From Oscillospiraceae bacterium (lineage in GTDB: Bacteria > Bacillota > Clostridia > Oscillospirales > Oscillospiraceae): DNA of 8,186 bases. Below are positions 7,420 to 8,186 of the stretch, piece after piece. The notes below the pieces were generated by a model that did no database searches, had not been told where the DNA came from, and saw nothing but the letters and a program-made list of their open reading frames with translations. Each line of letters starts with the position of its first letter. Positions within the stretch are counted from its first letter, which is position 1. The stretch lies in the NCBI GenBank assembly GCA_017620315.1, contig JAFZQQ010000165.1, forward strand, positions 1-8,186. The letters are read 5' to 3'. Both the position numbers and the translations under genes were made by a program.

Positions 7420-7442
7420 GATCGGACGCGTAAAGCGCGATC
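7420..7442 (+). other. Imperfect hairpin upstream of the third peptidase gene
   Basis: GATCG (7420-7424) pairs with CGATC (7438-7442), and CGC (7427-7429) pairs with GCG (7435-7437). A two-base bulge and a five-base loop interrupt the structure. No T-run follows, so it is not an intrinsic terminator. It ends four bases before the ribosome binding site and might affect message stability or translation, which is inference only. A smaller CTGC/GCAG stem lies at 7403-7415. Confidence 0.3.
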
Positions 7443-7446
7443 ATAC

Positions 7447-7452
7447 AAGGAG
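7447..7452 (+). promoter_or_regulatory. Ribosome binding site for the third peptidase gene
   Basis: AAGGAG is nine bases before ATG 7462 but only three before the in-frame ATG at 7456. The spacing favours 7462, which also gives a conventional MKRL signal-peptide start. Confidence 0.8.
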
Positions 7453-7461
7453 AAGATGTAT

Positions 7462-8186
7462 ATGAAGAGACTAATCGGTTTTATCCTTGCTCTGGCGATC
7501 ATGCTGACGCTGCCCGTTTCTCCGGCAAAGGCGGAGAACGACGACAACGGGCGGTCAGGCAGATTCGTTCCGGGACACATCGTATCCAGACGGGACTACG
7601 GTTATCCGACCCTGGAGCAGGAAAGCGCGTTCCTTCAGGAGGCGCTGCCGGACAGCTACGACGGACGGCAGCTTCAGAGCCCGGCAAAGGACCAGGGGGG
7701 CAACGGCATGTGCTGGGCGTTTTCCGCCTGCGGCGCGCTGGAGGCGTATATGATCCGGAACGGCTTTGGCGGGCAGGACTTCTCCGAGATGCACATGGGC
7801 TATTCCACCAGCGTCTATGAGTACGACGGCGAGATCGTCAACAGGGACCAGGGCTTTACGTTTGGCGAGAGAACGTTCAGCACGATCGTTGACGGAGGAT
7901 ACCGCGAGCTCGCGGCAGCCTATCTCATGCGCGGCACGAAGATGAGCGGCACGGTCGAGGAGACGGAGGATCCGTATGTCGACAATTTGGAGATGGAAGA
8001 TCACCGTGACCCGAGGATCACCGAAAGCAAAACAAAGATCTGGTACGTGAGGGATATCCCGTTCCTCACGAACACAAAAAAGGCAAATGATGCAGAGACC
8101 GCGAGGATCAAGAGCGCGATCCTGACATACGGCGCGGTGGGCGTGTCGATCCACTGGCCCGGTTCGGAGCTGGATGAGGACGAATC
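7462..8186 (+). CDS. Secreted papain-type cysteine peptidase, third tandem copy (3' end beyond the window)
   Basis: The open frame runs without a stop to the window edge, giving 241 residues of N-terminal sequence. Residues 1-24 are a signal peptide ending PAKA, followed by FVPGH (35-39) and YGYPTLEQES (46-55), the linker seen in both upstream copies. The peptidase domain begins near residue 64 (YDGRQLQSP) with the oxyanion Q78 and nucleophile C84 in [27 protein letters not shown] and YLMRGTKMSGTVEE are blocks shared with both paralogs. By alignment to the second copy, the catalytic His should fall about 14 residues past the edge, so activity, lectin-like domain and C-terminal architecture cannot be judged. 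It starts 63 bases after the second copy with no terminator between. In the active-site region it resembles the first copy (GMCWAF, NRDQGFTF) at least as closely as the second. Confidence 0.92.
   Translation, partial: MKRLIGFILALAIMLTLPVSPAKAENDDNGRSGRFVPGHIVSRRDYGYPTLEQESAFLQEALPDSYDGRQLQSPAKDQGGNGMCWAFSACGALEAYMIRNGFGGQDFSEMHMGYSTSVYEYDGEIVNRDQGFTFGERTFSTIVDGGYRELAAAYLMRGTKMSGTVEETEDPYVDNLEMEDHRDPRITESKTKIWYVRDIPFLTNTKKANDAETARIKSAILTYGAVGVSIHWPGSELDEDE

Noticed and set aside
7399..7461. Possible terminator between the second and third peptidase genes
   Set aside because: The two small stems present are short or bulged and have no following T-run.

Overview
The window looks like chromosomal DNA of a moderately GC-rich Firmicute of class Clostridia, most likely a gut commensal of the Oscillospirales or Christensenellales type. 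This is inferred from the 23S/5S sequences, strong AGGAGG-like ribosome binding sites, and secreted proteins combining papain-type peptidase, lectin-like, InlB B-repeat and BspA-type leucine-rich repeat domains. The genus cannot be fixed from the sequence alone. All recognisable genes lie on the + strand.

Layout: (1) Positions 1-224 are the 3' end of a 23S rRNA gene. A spacer with two hairpins and no tRNA follows, then a complete 5S rRNA (about 332-448) and a strong intrinsic terminator (451-482) that closes the rRNA operon. (2) Directly after the terminator is a plausible extended -10 promoter (484-512). It precedes two housekeeping-type genes joined by a one-base overlap: a COG2509-type FAD-dependent oxidoreductase (546-1931) and an HD-domain metal-dependent phosphohydrolase of the YfbR/HDDC2 kind (1931-2497). 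(3) Twelve bases later begins a tandem array of at least three paralogous secreted cysteine peptidases (2510-5398, 5443-7398, 7462 to beyond the window edge).

Each peptidase has a signal peptide, a short conserved Y-x-YPT linker, and a papain-fold (C1A) catalytic domain. In the two complete copies this is followed by a lectin-like domain like that of clostridial surface proteases such as Cwp84. The C-terminal halves then diverge. The first copy carries one InlB B-repeat, nine BspA-type leucine-rich repeats and a roughly 90-residue terminal module. The second carries one InlB B-repeat and the same terminal module without the leucine-rich repeats. The third is cut by the window edge before its catalytic His. 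No terminator is visible between any genes from 546 onward, so all five may be co-transcribed. The array looks like an expanding family of surface or secreted proteases with exchangeable adhesion domains. Whether they process the cell's own surface proteins, degrade host or dietary protein, or act mainly as adhesins cannot be told from sequence. This array is the most interesting content; no CRISPR, phage, transposon or tRNA was seen.
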